A stretch of DNA of 64,000 bases, taken from NCBI RefSeq assembly GCF_025464955.1, contig NZ_JAODNM010000052.1, positions 1 to 64,000 on the forward strand, given 5' to 3'. Shown in pieces: positions 33,017-41,485 of the stretch. Both the position numbers and the translations under genes were made by a program. Under the pieces are notes generated by a model that made no database searches, was not told the DNA's origin, and worked only from the letters and a program-made list of their open reading frames with translations. Source of the stretch: Amycolatopsis sp. Lineage in GTDB: Bacteria > Actinomycetota > Actinomycetes > Mycobacteriales > Pseudonocardiaceae. The number at the start of each line of letters is the position of its first letter. The first letter of the stretch is position 1.

Positions 33017-33188
33017 CAAGGTCAAGCCTTTCCGTCAAGGGGTACCCGTCGTCGACCGTCCCGAGGTGTTCGGGCCACGGCAGATGGGCGCGTCCTGCTG
33101 GGCGCGGCGAGGTTTGAGGGGTGTTGCGAGTGTTTGCCACACGTATCGCTGAACTTGTGATCGACCTCTCCAACCTCCGGGCGGGGCG

Positions 33189-33941
33189 ATGACCGCGGTG
33201 AATGACCCGTACGCCGTGCTCGGCCGGGGCTACGCCTCGCGTCGGCAGCCTGACCTGCGGGTTCTCGCCGCCATCACCGGCGCGCTGGCCGATGCCCGGA
33301 GTGTGGTCAATGTCGGTGCGGGCGCCGGGGCGTACGAACCCACCGATCGCGAAGTCGTTGCCGTCGAGCCGTCGCGGCGGATGATCGGTCAGCGTCCGGC
33401 GGGAGCCGCGCCGGTCATCGAGGGCTACGCCGAGCACTTGCCGTTCGCCGACCAGCGGTTCGACGTCGGCATGGCCGTGCTCACCGCGCATCACTGGGCC
33501 GATCCGGCGGCCGGGTTCGCCGAGCTTCGGCGGGTGTCCCGGCGGCAGGTCGTGCTCACCTGGGATCCCGCGATCACGGCGAAGTTCTGGCTGGTCGCCG
33601 ACTACTTCCCCGAGGTCGCCGAGCACGAGCGGACGTTGTTCTGCCTGGCCGAGGTCCGCGCAGCGCTGGCCATTGGCGGCGATCGTGTCGAGGAATACCC
33701 GGTGCCTGTTCCACACGATTGCAGCGACGGCTTCCTCGGCGCTTACTGGCGGCGGCCCGAGCTGTACCTCGATCCGGTGGCGCGGGCGGCCATGTCCGGG
33801 CTCGCGTTGATCGACCATCGCGCCGGTATCGCCCGGTTGTCCGCCGATCTCGCCGACGGAAGCTGGCTGCGGAGAAACCGTCGGCTGCTGGGGCTGGACA
33901 GGCTGGATCTGGGCTATCGGCTGGTGGTCACCGGGCCGTGA
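33189..33941 (+). CDS. SAM-dependent methyltransferase (class I)
   Basis: 250 residues. Motif I VVNVGAGAGAYEP (SAM loop), acidic AVEPSRRM, then EHLPFADQRFDVGMAVLTAH (motifs II/III of the methyltransferase-11 group). The C-terminal half is substrate-specific and not recognised. ATG 33189 follows GGGCGG; it stands alone. The substrate may be a small molecule. Confidence 0.85.
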   Translation: MTAVNDPYAVLGRGYASRRQPDLRVLAAITGALADARSVVNVGAGAGAYEPTDREVVAVEPSRRMIGQRPAGAAPVIEGYAEHLPFADQRFDVGMAVLTAHHWADPAAGFAELRRVSRRQVVLTWDPAITAKFWLVADYFPEVAEHERTLFCLAEVRAALAIGGDRVEEYPVPVPHDCSDGFLGAYWRRPELYLDPVARAAMSGLALIDHRAGIARLSADLADGSWLRRNRRLLGLDRLDLGYRLVVTGP

Positions 33942-34268
33942 CCGCGGGCCCGATCTCCGGTCGAGAACTGTTCGCCGTCGTCGGCCGCCGTTGCTGCTGG
34001 CGGCCCGTAAACCCGATGCGGCCGGGAATGGGCGGATAATTTCCGAATGGGCGCCACCGCGGGCGGCCGTGTTACGATTCGTTACAGGACAAGGGGATCT
34101 GGGGCCCGCGGCTCATATACATCGATTGCATGGCCTGTCGCGTTACCGATTTTTGGCGGTTGATTTCGCACGTATTCCGGGTTATCTTTTCGGCTCAGAG
34201 CCGGGCATGATCGTCGCCATCACTTGTTCGCGGGTTTTTGTTGTGCATTGCCGTATTGGGGAGCCGTT
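33942..34268. other. intergenic stretch upstream of the secreted protein/sortase pair
   Basis: The last 200 bp are AT-richer (about 34.10-34.26 kb) and probably hold the promoter of the 34269 gene. I see no hairpin, repeat family or small gene. Confidence 0.4.
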
Positions 34269-35039
34269 GTGAACAAGCCTTTGGGTCGTCTCGCGGGTGC
34301 CGTGCTCGCGGGGGTCGCGATCACCTTTGCCGTCACTCCGGCCGCGCTGGCGCAGGACGAGCCCAGCTCCACGACCACCACCACCTCGGACACCTCGGTG
34401 ACGACGTCCGGCACACCGACCCCGAGCGAGACGCCGACCAGCTCCACGGCTGGGATCACTGGGACTTCATCGGACGTCGTGACAACGTCCGACGCCCCGC
34501 CGTCGGCGCCTGCCGCGATCAACGGGCGGGCCAAGGCCGCCGACCAGACGGCGAAGGCCACCGAACCGTCCGACACGTCGACGTCGACCGTGCCGCCGAA
34601 GAAGTACACCGACAACGTCGGCCACGGCTTCATCGGCTTGACCGGTGAAGGCGTCCTCGTGATCGCCTGCGCGGAAGGTGCGCCGGGCAACGTCTCGACG
34701 GCGAACCTGACCGTGACAGCCGGTCCGGACCAGGACGAGGCGGACGGCCGCTACTGGAACTACGACGTGCGGGTCGCCGGCGAGTTCCAGGGCACCACGA
34801 GCACCTTCAGCTGGACCTGCGCCGGCCAGCCTGGTCAGGGCTCGGTCGAGTTCCAGCAGGCGCCGCCCACCACCACCCCGACCACCCCGACCACGTCGAG
34901 CAGCGGCACGGCCGCGCCGAGTTCCACGGTCGTGTCGAGCACCTCCGCCGCTCCGGGCCTCACCAGGCCCAAGGCGCAGGTCAGGTACGCGCCCCAGGGC
35001 GGGATCGAAACCGGCTTCGGCGGCATGGCCGGGGCTTGA
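34269..35039 (+). CDS. secreted Thr/Ser-rich protein paired with a sortase
   Basis: 256 residues; GTG 34269 after GGGGAG. Signal peptide (LAGAVLAGVAITFAVTPAALA), then a Thr/Ser-rich segment (~32-110), a compact domain (~115-205: DNVGHGFIGLTGEGVLVIAC with two Cys) and a second Thr/Ser-rich linker. The C-terminal tail carries APQGGIETGFGG, reminiscent of class E/F sortase substrates (xPxGxxxTGGG). However, no membrane span or basic tail follows it. It lies 5 bp upstream of the sortase gene, so both are probably co-transcribed. Confidence 0.7.
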   Translation: MNKPLGRLAGAVLAGVAITFAVTPAALAQDEPSSTTTTTSDTSVTTSGTPTPSETPTSSTAGITGTSSDVVTTSDAPPSAPAAINGRAKAADQTAKATEPSDTSTSTVPPKKYTDNVGHGFIGLTGEGVLVIACAEGAPGNVSTANLTVTAGPDQDEADGRYWNYDVRVAGEFQGTTSTFSWTCAGQPGQGSVEFQQAPPTTTPTTPTTSSSGTAAPSSTVVSSTSAAPGLTRPKAQVRYAPQGGIETGFGGMAGA

Positions 35040-35044
35040 GGGCT

Positions 35045-35653
35045 ATGACGATGACGATGCGGCGGGTCGGCGGCGGGATCGCCGCGGTCCTGGCCATCTC
35101 GCTGGCGGTCGCCGGCTGCGGTTCTTCGGCCGCGCCGACGTCTCCCGCCGCCGCTGCGCCGGCGTCGGCGAGCACCAGCGTTCCGATCACCAAGCCGTTC
35201 AAAGGCCTCCGGCCGACGTCGGTATCGATCCCGAAGATCGGTGCCGAGTCCAGCCTGCTCGCCGTCGCGGTCACCGTCGACGGGAAGATCTCGGTCCCGT
35301 CGGTCGACACCCCGATGCAGGCGGCCTGGTACCGGCTTTCCCCGGTCCCGGGCGAGGTCGGGCCGGCGGTCGTGCTCGGCCACGTCGACGGGAACAAGAA
35401 GCCGGGCATCTTCTCCAAGCTGAAGGATCTCGTGCCGGGCGACGAGGTCGACATCGACCGCAGTGACGGCAAGAAGCTGAAGTTCTCCGTCGACCACCTC
35501 GTCAAGGTGCCCAAGGACCAGTTCCCGCAGGACGCCGTCTACGGCAACAGCAGCAAGCCGGAGCTGCGGCTGATCACCTGCGGCGGAGTGTTCGACCATG
35601 CCGAGCACAGCTACGTCGACAACATCGTCGTCTACGCCAACCTCGTAAGTTGA
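35045..35653 (+). CDS. class F-like sortase domain protein, catalytic Arg not apparent
   Basis: 202 residues counting from ATG 35045. ATG 35051 is 8 nt from GAGGG and may be the true start. A hydrophobic N-terminus with AVAGC suggests lipid anchoring. The sortase barrel (~55-202) has catalytic His in VVLGHVDG (H113) and Cys in LRLITCGGVFD (C179). Sortases also need an Arg about 9-13 residues after Cys; here the segment HAEHSYVDNIVVYANLVS to the C-terminus has no Arg at all. Either another residue serves or the enzyme is impaired. The upstream secreted protein is the presumptive partner. Confidence 0.82.
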   Translation: MTMTMRRVGGGIAAVLAISLAVAGCGSSAAPTSPAAAAPASASTSVPITKPFKGLRPTSVSIPKIGAESSLLAVAVTVDGKISVPSVDTPMQAAWYRLSPVPGEVGPAVVLGHVDGNKKPGIFSKLKDLVPGDEVDIDRSDGKKLKFSVDHLVKVPKDQFPQDAVYGNSSKPELRLITCGGVFDHAEHSYVDNIVVYANLVS

Positions 35654-35734
35654 TTGTTCAGTCGAGTACACGAAAGCGTGCCCCTTCAGTCGCCGAGGTT
35701 GACTGAATACCCGCAGCCCGTGCTTACTGATCAC

Positions 35735-36763
35735 ATGCTGCCCTGGGACGTCGAACTCGCCGGCCGGCTGGACCGGCACACCGTGAACTCCGTGCTGCTC
35801 CGGGACAACCCGCTGGGCGATCCGCACGAGAGGCCGCTGTGGGTGTACGTCCCGCCGGGTTACGACGACAGCCCGACGGTCCGGTACCCGGTCGTCTACA
35901 TGATCCAGGGGTACACGGGACACCTCTCGATGTGGGCCAACCGGACGCCGTTCCGCCAGCCGTTCATCGAGACGGCCGATGCCGTCTTCGCCGACGGCAG
36001 CACCCCGGGCTGCGTCGTGGTCTACGTCGACGCGTGGACGGGGTATGGCGGGTCGCAGTTCGTGGACTCGCCGGGCACCGGCAAGTACCACTCGTACCTG
36101 TGCGAGGAGATCGTGCCCTGGGTGGACGGGCACTACCGCACGATCGCCGACCGGGAGTCGCGGGCGATCGCCGGCAAGTCCTCGGGCGGGTTCGGTGCGA
36201 TGATCACGCCGATGCTGCGGCCGGACCTGTTCGGCGCGCTCGCCACCCACGCCGGGGACAGCCTTTACGAACTGTGCTATGTCCCCGAGTTCGGCAATGC
36301 TGTCCGGACGCTGCGGGGATACGACCACGACATCACGCGGTGGTGGGACGACTTCCGCTCGCGCACCGCGTTCACCAAGCCCGGTGACGAGATGCTGATG
36401 ATGCTGCTCGGGGTGTCGGCGTGCTTCTCCGCGCGTGAGGACGGCACTCCGGAACTGCCGTTCGACCCGGTGTCCGGCGTGTTGCGACCCGAACAGTGGC
36501 AGCGTTGGCTGGACTGGGACCCAGTACGGATGGTGGAGCGCCACGCGGACGCGGTGCGCTCCCTGCGGGCGGTGTGGATCGACGCCGGCACCCACGACGA
36601 GGCGTTCCTCGACCTCGGCGCCGAAGCGTTCCGCGCCGAGATCGTGAAGGCCGGCCTGCCGGACGAGCGGCTGCAGTTCGAGCTGTTCGACGCCGGCCAC
36701 TTCGGGATCGACTACCGCTATCCGCTCTCACTGGCTTGGCTGGCCCAGCGACTCGCGCGGTAG
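35735..36763 (+). CDS. esterase (esterase D/antigen 85-type alpha/beta hydrolase)
   Basis: 342 residues from ATG 35735 (MLPWDVELAG...); GTG 35720 is an alternative. Motifs: LWVYVPPGYDDSP, VVYMIQGYTGHLSMW, nucleophile Ser in AIAGKSSGGFGAM, late His in DAGHFGIDY. There is no signal peptide, so it acts in the cytosol on acyl esters of unknown identity. It follows the sortase gene by 81 bp and ends in a strong terminator. Confidence 0.86.
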   Translation: MLPWDVELAGRLDRHTVNSVLLRDNPLGDPHERPLWVYVPPGYDDSPTVRYPVVYMIQGYTGHLSMWANRTPFRQPFIETADAVFADGSTPGCVVVYVDAWTGYGGSQFVDSPGTGKYHSYLCEEIVPWVDGHYRTIADRESRAIAGKSSGGFGAMITPMLRPDLFGALATHAGDSLYELCYVPEFGNAVRTLRGYDHDITRWWDDFRSRTAFTKPGDEMLMMLLGVSACFSAREDGTPELPFDPVSGVLRPEQWQRWLDWDPVRMVERHADAVRSLRAVWIDAGTHDEAFLDLGAEAFRAEIVKAGLPDERLQFELFDAGHFGIDYRYPLSLAWLAQRLAR

Positions 36764-36765
36764 GA

Positions 36766-36837
36766 CTCGTGAGTGTTCCGGCCGCTAACTGTGCCCTGCG
36801 GGACACCCGCACCCGGGCGGGACGGAACACTCACGAG
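36766..36837 (+). terminator. CTCGTGAGTGTTCCG palindrome terminator
   Basis: CTCGTGAGTGTTCCG (36766-36780) and its exact complement (36823-36837) flank a 42-nt GC-rich interior. It begins 2 bp after the esterase stop and ends 14 bp before the stop of the convergent gene, so it can serve both. Confidence 0.75.
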
Positions 36838-36851
36838 ACCTGGTCGCCAGC

Positions 36852-37730
36852 TCAGCCGACGACCTGCCAGTGGTCGTATTTCTCGATCATCTGGTAGCTC
36901 CGGTCGGCGCAGTCGAACTCCGAGGCCGGGCGGTCGAAGCGCGCGTCGGAGTTGCTTGTCGAGGCCGCTTGCCAGGAGCCGTTCAGGTTGACCTGGATAC
37001 CGCTCGAGGAGAACGTCTTGCCGGACATGTCCGCGCAGGCGTAGCTCCGCCCGTTTCCGTCCACATCGGAGTAAAGCTCGTTGATGTCCCAGCCGACAGT
37101 GCCGGCTTGAGTGCTGCCCGACGACGTGTACAGGGTGTCGTAGGTTTTGGTCTGGTAGTTGTACAGCGACGCTGTCCACGTGTTCTGGCTCGTGTTCGTC
37201 TGCGAGATCTGGACGGCGTAGGCGCTGGAACCGTTGGTATAGCGGCTAAGGAAGTTGGAGTCGATCGGGACCGAGGCCTCGAAGTCGATGTTGTTGCACC
37301 AGTCCCAAGCTTCGACGGCCTGTTCGGAGGCGGCGTACACCGTGGTGACCTCGATGCACGAACCGCCCGCCGGGTACATCGTCGGCGTGTAGATCACGGT
37401 GCCGCTGTTCGTCGGGTGCAAACTCGTCGTGACGCTCTGGTTGGCGAACGCGCCCCGGTTGGTGCCGGCGTCTTTGAACGCCGTGCCTGCCGTCGGATGG
37501 ATCTGCTGCGCCGCCGCCCGCGCCGTAGCCTGGTGACCGGTCAAGCCCTCGTGCGCGGCGAGGAAGGGCGTCACCTGGTCGGCGGTCTTTGCCCGGACGA
37601 CAGCACCGCGGCTCACGTTGTGTACCTCGGCGGAATGGGGTGTCGCGTGTGCCACCGCGGGTGCGGCGATGAGGGACAACGCCGCCGCGGCGGCACCGGC
37701 CAATACCGTCAACGAGCTACCGAAGGCCAT
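36852..37730 (-). CDS. secreted protein of unknown function
   Basis: 292 residues; ATG 37730 follows CCTGGAG. Signal peptide (VLAGAAAAALSLIAAPAVAHA). The mature protein is Ser/Thr/Tyr-rich with beta-strand character: GSCIEVTTVYAASEQAVEAW, YAVQISQTNTSQNTWTASL, YACADMSGKTFSSSGIQVNL and a final SEFDCADRSYQMIEKYDHW. Four Cys probably form two bridges. No family recognised; a carbohydrate- or wall-binding role would fit the composition but is a guess. Confidence 0.6.
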   Translation of the reverse strand: MAFGSSLTVLAGAAAAALSLIAAPAVAHATPHSAEVHNVSRGAVVRAKTADQVTPFLAAHEGLTGHQATARAAAQQIHPTAGTAFKDAGTNRGAFANQSVTTSLHPTNSGTVIYTPTMYPAGGSCIEVTTVYAASEQAVEAWDWCNNIDFEASVPIDSNFLSRYTNGSSAYAVQISQTNTSQNTWTASLYNYQTKTYDTLYTSSGSTQAGTVGWDINELYSDVDGNGRSYACADMSGKTFSSSGIQVNLNGSWQAASTSNSDARFDRPASEFDCADRSYQMIEKYDHWQVVG

Positions 37731-37937
37731 GACGCGCTCCAGGAATAAACCGGGAAGCGAATTCATTCGCCCCGGCGAGGCTTTCACTGTTGGTATGGAC
37801 CACAGTGAGGCCGCGCCCGATCACGCACTACCCACTAAAGTCGTCCACTCGGAAAGTGCGTACGAATGGCTACTTTTCCGGCTCGCTCGACGTCCGTTTT
37901 AGGCCGAGTCAAGACGTCCGTAGGGTCACGGCGCCAG

Positions 37938-37959
37938 GGCACTTTGTACTTTTGTGACC
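37938..37959. repeat. family C palindrome copy
   Basis: GGCACTTTGT...TTTTGTGACC, 22 nt, a diverged copy of the GGCACTTTTG...CAAAAGTGCC family found at 38.2 and 60.2 kb. Confidence 0.6.
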
Positions 37960-37989
37960 TATGTGTGGGTCCGCGACGCCTCAGTGGCT

Positions 37990-38215
37990 GGTGAGGTTCT
38001 TGAGGTCAGCGGGTGTGGGCGGCTGGTGGTGACTGTGGGACTCGTCGGTTTGAACGTGGGACTCGCCGGGCCGGAGTGTGGGACTCGCCGATGTGCTGTG
38101 CGAGTCCCACGTTCAGCGAGGGCGAGTTCCACAGTCAGCTCCGGACACCGACACGACCCGGCCCTTGCTGCGGTAAAACGCAGCCAGTCCACAGCAACCA
38201 GCACCCACACATACG
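37990..38215. repeat. composite intergenic repeat block (copy 1)
   Basis: It starts TTCTTGAGGTCAGCGGGTGT, then has GTGGGACTCG in direct orientation at 38035, 38056 and 38078 and inverted (CGAGTYCCAC) at 38101 and 38123, always 21-22 bp apart. A GCTGCG-GTAAAA-CGCAGC hairpin (38167-38184) and ACCCACACATACGAC follow. The same block recurs at 51.0-51.3 kb. Confidence 0.85.
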
Positions 38216-38321
38216 ACACAAGAGCCACTTTTGTGCCCTGCTTGAGCGTTCAACGAGGGCACTCTTGTCCAAAAGTGCCCTGTCTTGCGCGCGAGAGAGG
38301 GCACTCTTGTGGAAAAGTGCC
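38216..38321. repeat. family C palindromes, three copies at 42-bp period
   Basis: 22-nt palindromes at 38216, 38258 and 38300 (type GGCACTCTTG...AAAAGTGCC), start-to-start exactly 42 bp each. They end 1 bp before the stop of the ligase gene, so the last may act as its terminator. Confidence 0.85.
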
Positions 38322-38322
38322 G

Positions 38323-40140
38323 TCAGGTGGGTGGGGCGGGGAGGATGACGTAGCGCGGGGGCGGGTCGGCGTAGAGGTGGGTGACGAGGGTTTCCCTCGC
38401 GGCGAGGACTCGGCGCTGGTTCACGTAGCCCTTGTCGGTGATCTCGCCGGCGTCGAGGTCGGCAGGCCGGGACATGACCAGCAGCCGCTCGATTCGCCCG
38501 GACGAGCCGACGCCGGCGTTGAGCGCGGTGAGGATCGGCGCGAGGTGCACAGCCAACGCCTCCGAGTACCTGACCTCGCAGCCGGAACCCGGTTGGTCGC
38601 CCAGTAGCCGATCGACCTCCGCGGCGTTGAGCCAGGCCAGCGCGCACACCATGTCCCGGTTCTCCCCGGCGATGACGGCGTCGGCGAGCACCGGCGCGGC
38701 CGAGAGCAGCGCTGTCCGCACCGCGCCGACCTGCACGAACGTGCCGGTGGACAGCTTGAAGTCCTCAGCGATCCGACCGCGGAACAGCAGCCCGGCGGCC
38801 GGGTCGCCAGGGTCGGCGAAACTGACGGCGTCCCCGGGGCAGTAGTAGCCCTCGTCGTCGAAGGCCGCCTCGGTGAGGTCCACCCGCCGGTGGTAGCCGG
38901 GCGTCACGAGCGGACCGCGGATGCGGATCTCGTACGTGTCTTCGTTGGCTGGCACCAGTTTGAGTCGCACACCCGGCAGCGGCACGCCGATGCACCGGGC
39001 GTCGGTGAAGGCGAAATGCGCGGTGGTGGCCGCAGGCGCCGTCTCGGTGGCTCCCCAGGACCCGGTCACCGGGATGTCCCGGCCGGTCACCGTCCGGCCC
39101 AGGGTTTCGAGCCGTTCGCGCAGGCTGGGGGACAGCGCCGCCGCGGCGTTGAACACCAGCCGAAGTCGTGAGAAGAACTGTTCGGCCAAGCCGTGGTCGC
39201 GTTCCAGCGCCGGGACCAGCTGCGCGTAGCCGGCCGGCACGTTGACCGACAGCGTCGGCGAGACGTCGCGGTAGTTGGCGAGGGTTTTGGCGAACAGGCT
39301 CGGCGTCGGCCTGCCGTCGTCGATGTACAACGTGCCGCCGTTGGCCAGCACCAGAAACACGTTGTGGTTGCCGCCGAAAGTATGGCTCCACGGTAGCCAG
39401 TCGAGGAGTACCGGCCGTTCGCCGCGGAGGAAAGGCCACGCCTGCCGCATCATCTGCTGGTTCGAGCACAGCATTCCGTGCGTGGTGATGACGCCTTTGG
39501 GAGCGCCGGTCGAGCCCGAGGTGAACAGAATCTTGGCGACGGTGTCGGGCGTGATCGACGCCAGCGCGGTTTCGACCTCTTCACTCGGGCTCGTCGCCAG
39601 CAGGGTTTCCAGGGAATGCTCGTCGGGGCCGCCCGACGCCGCGATCACCAACGCTCCGTTGCCGAGGGCCGCCAGAGCCGCGCCGAACGTGACGGCGTCC
39701 TCGACGTAAACCGCGCCCGGCCGCACGAGCTGGTCGATCATCTTGACCCTGGCGTGGTCGGTGCTCTGCAGCGAGTAGGCCACGCTGATCGGCACCACGG
39801 GGACACCGACAGTCAACGCCCCGAGGGTCATCAGCAGGTGACCGATGGAGTTGCCCGACAGGATCATCAGCGGCCGCGTCGCGGACAGCCCCCGATCGAG
39901 CAGGGCCTGCCCGATCGCGCCGGCCGCCGCCAGCACTTCGCCGTAGGTTCGTTGCCGCCACGCACCTTCATCGCCGCGTTCGGCGATCAGCGGGTGGCCT
40001 GGATCGGTTCGGGCCCACTCCCGGAGCAGCTGGCCGACGCTGACGGCGTAGGGCTCCAGCGACTCGGCCGACTCGAGTGACACGGAGCCGTCCGCGTGGT
40101 CCCGGCGAACTATGTTCGGCGTGGCGAAGAGCGTGGACAT
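38323..40140 (-). CDS. feruloyl-CoA synthetase-like AMP-dependent acid:CoA ligase
   Basis: 605 residues, ATG 40140 after GAAGG. ANL-superfamily motifs: ILFTSGSTGAPKGVITTHGM (A3/P-loop), WGATETAPA, YYCPGDAV and RGRIAEDFKLSTGTFV. The N-terminal core (RPLMILSGNSIGHLLMTLGA, PISVAYSLQSTDHARVKMI) matches feruloyl-CoA synthases, which activate hydroxycinnamic acids. It is last in a six-gene leftward operon that also contains an ammonia-lyase, so the likely substrate is cinnamate or a hydroxycinnamate made in the same pathway. Confidence 0.88.
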   Translation of the reverse strand: MSTLFATPNIVRRDHADGSVSLESAESLEPYAVSVGQLLREWARTDPGHPLIAERGDEGAWRQRTYGEVLAAAGAIGQALLDRGLSATRPLMILSGNSIGHLLMTLGALTVGVPVVPISVAYSLQSTDHARVKMIDQLVRPGAVYVEDAVTFGAALAALGNGALVIAASGGPDEHSLETLLATSPSEEVETALASITPDTVAKILFTSGSTGAPKGVITTHGMLCSNQQMMRQAWPFLRGERPVLLDWLPWSHTFGGNHNVFLVLANGGTLYIDDGRPTPSLFAKTLANYRDVSPTLSVNVPAGYAQLVPALERDHGLAEQFFSRLRLVFNAAAALSPSLRERLETLGRTVTGRDIPVTGSWGATETAPAATTAHFAFTDARCIGVPLPGVRLKLVPANEDTYEIRIRGPLVTPGYHRRVDLTEAAFDDEGYYCPGDAVSFADPGDPAAGLLFRGRIAEDFKLSTGTFVQVGAVRTALLSAAPVLADAVIAGENRDMVCALAWLNAAEVDRLLGDQPGSGCEVRYSEALAVHLAPILTALNAGVGSSGRIERLLVMSRPADLDAGEITDKGYVNQRRVLAARETLVTHLYADPPPRYVILPAPPT

Positions 40141-40178
40141 GATCACCTTCACAGTGCGTCGGGGACCGGGAAGCATTC

Positions 40179-41336
40179 TCAGAGTAGTGAAAGCGCCTGC
40201 GTGAGCAAGAAATCGGCCTGCTCGGGGTTGAGCCGCGGGTCGCAGGCCGACTCGTACCTGGGCAGGGGCCGCGTCCGCACCAGGTCCTCGGGGCGGTCGA
40301 CACATTCGGTGACCGCGTCCGGGGTGAGCTCGAGGTGGAGCCCGCCGGGACGCACCCCGGCCGCGCGCAGCGCGACGAAGAACCCGGCCACTTCGCGCAC
40401 GATTTCGGTGACCACGCGGGTCTTTTCCCCGGACGCGGTGAGACAGGTGTTGCCGTGCATGGGATCGCACAGCCACACGATGCGGTCGGCGTAGGAACCG
40501 GCCGCTTCGAGCAGCGCCGGCAGCCGGTCGGCGACGGCGTCGGCACCCATCCGGGAGATCAGCGTGAGCCGTCCGGGGGCGTGGTCTCCGGCGAGGCGCC
40601 GGGTGATCGTGGCGATGTCCGCCGGGGTGGTCTTCGGCCCGATCTTGACGCCGACCGGGTTGCTGATCCGCTCGGCGAACGCCAGGTGCGCGCCGTCCAG
40701 CTGGCGGGTGCGTTCGCCGATCCACAGTAGATGCGCCGACGACGCGTATTCGCTCGCATAGGCGTCATCCGGGCGAACCAGCGCCTCTTCGAAGTCGAGT
40801 AGCAATGCTTCGTGGCTGGTGTAGGTGGAGCGGGGCCGCAACGCGGACAGCGCGGTCGCGGCGTGGTCGTAGGCGAGCAGCAGCCGGCGCGGGTCGGACC
40901 GCCGGCCGAAGACGGTCTGCTCCGGCTCGTTGACGGCGTCACCGCGGTACACCGCAAGGCGTCGGCCGTCCGCCACCGTCTCGATCTCCGATGACCGCGG
41001 CTTGCTGTACTGCCCGGCCAAGCGTCCGATGTGGACTGTGCGGAGCCCGGTCGACGCCGTGACACGGTCGCCCAGCGAAGTCAGGTGCGCGGCTTTGGCC
41101 TCGACACGGTGGGCCGCCGAGTCGGCGAACCGTTCCGCGCAGTCACCGCCCTGGACGACGAAGGCTTCTCCCGCGGCCACGTCCGCCAGATCGGCGCGCA
41201 GGGCATGGCAGTCGGTGGAATCCACCAGTGGCGGACGGGAACGGAGATTGTCGCAGACATCGTAGAGTTCCTCCAGCGAGGTCCAAGGGGGTTGCTGGGC
41301 GGCGCGAAGCGCAACGCTCGCATAGACGTTAGGCAT
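40179..41336 (-). CDS. class II 3-deoxy-7-phosphoheptulonate (DAHP) synthase
   Basis: 385 residues; ATG 41336 follows a strong GGAGGT. Class II signatures: FVVQGGDCAERFAD (metal-binding Cys), GRLAGQYSKPRSSEIE, VKIGPKTTPADI, LISRMGADAV and VWLCDPMHGNTC. It condenses erythrose-4-phosphate and phosphoenolpyruvate, the first shikimate step. At 385 residues it is shorter than the ~460-residue primary-metabolism enzyme and resembles the pathway-dedicated versions (PhzC type) found in biosynthetic clusters. Here it would boost phenylalanine supply for the adjacent lyase. Confidence 0.92.
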   Translation of the reverse strand: MPNVYASVALRAAQQPPWTSLEELYDVCDNLRSRPPLVDSTDCHALRADLADVAAGEAFVVQGGDCAERFADSAAHRVEAKAAHLTSLGDRVTASTGLRTVHIGRLAGQYSKPRSSEIETVADGRRLAVYRGDAVNEPEQTVFGRRSDPRRLLLAYDHAATALSALRPRSTYTSHEALLLDFEEALVRPDDAYASEYASSAHLLWIGERTRQLDGAHLAFAERISNPVGVKIGPKTTPADIATITRRLAGDHAPGRLTLISRMGADAVADRLPALLEAAGSYADRIVWLCDPMHGNTCLTASGEKTRVVTEIVREVAGFFVALRAAGVRPGGLHLELTPDAVTECVDRPEDLVRTRPLPRYESACDPRLNPEQADFLLTQALSLL

Positions 41337-41485
41337 TGGTCTACCTCCGAGAGAATTGGTTTCCCATTCGGTGAACATGTGGTTCAGCTCAAAGAACGTT
41401 CAGCTCAAGAACGCTCAGTTAAAAGAACACAGCGGGGTCGACGCGCCGGAGAAGTTTTCTGCAGTTTCCAGAGAATTCCAGCGAA

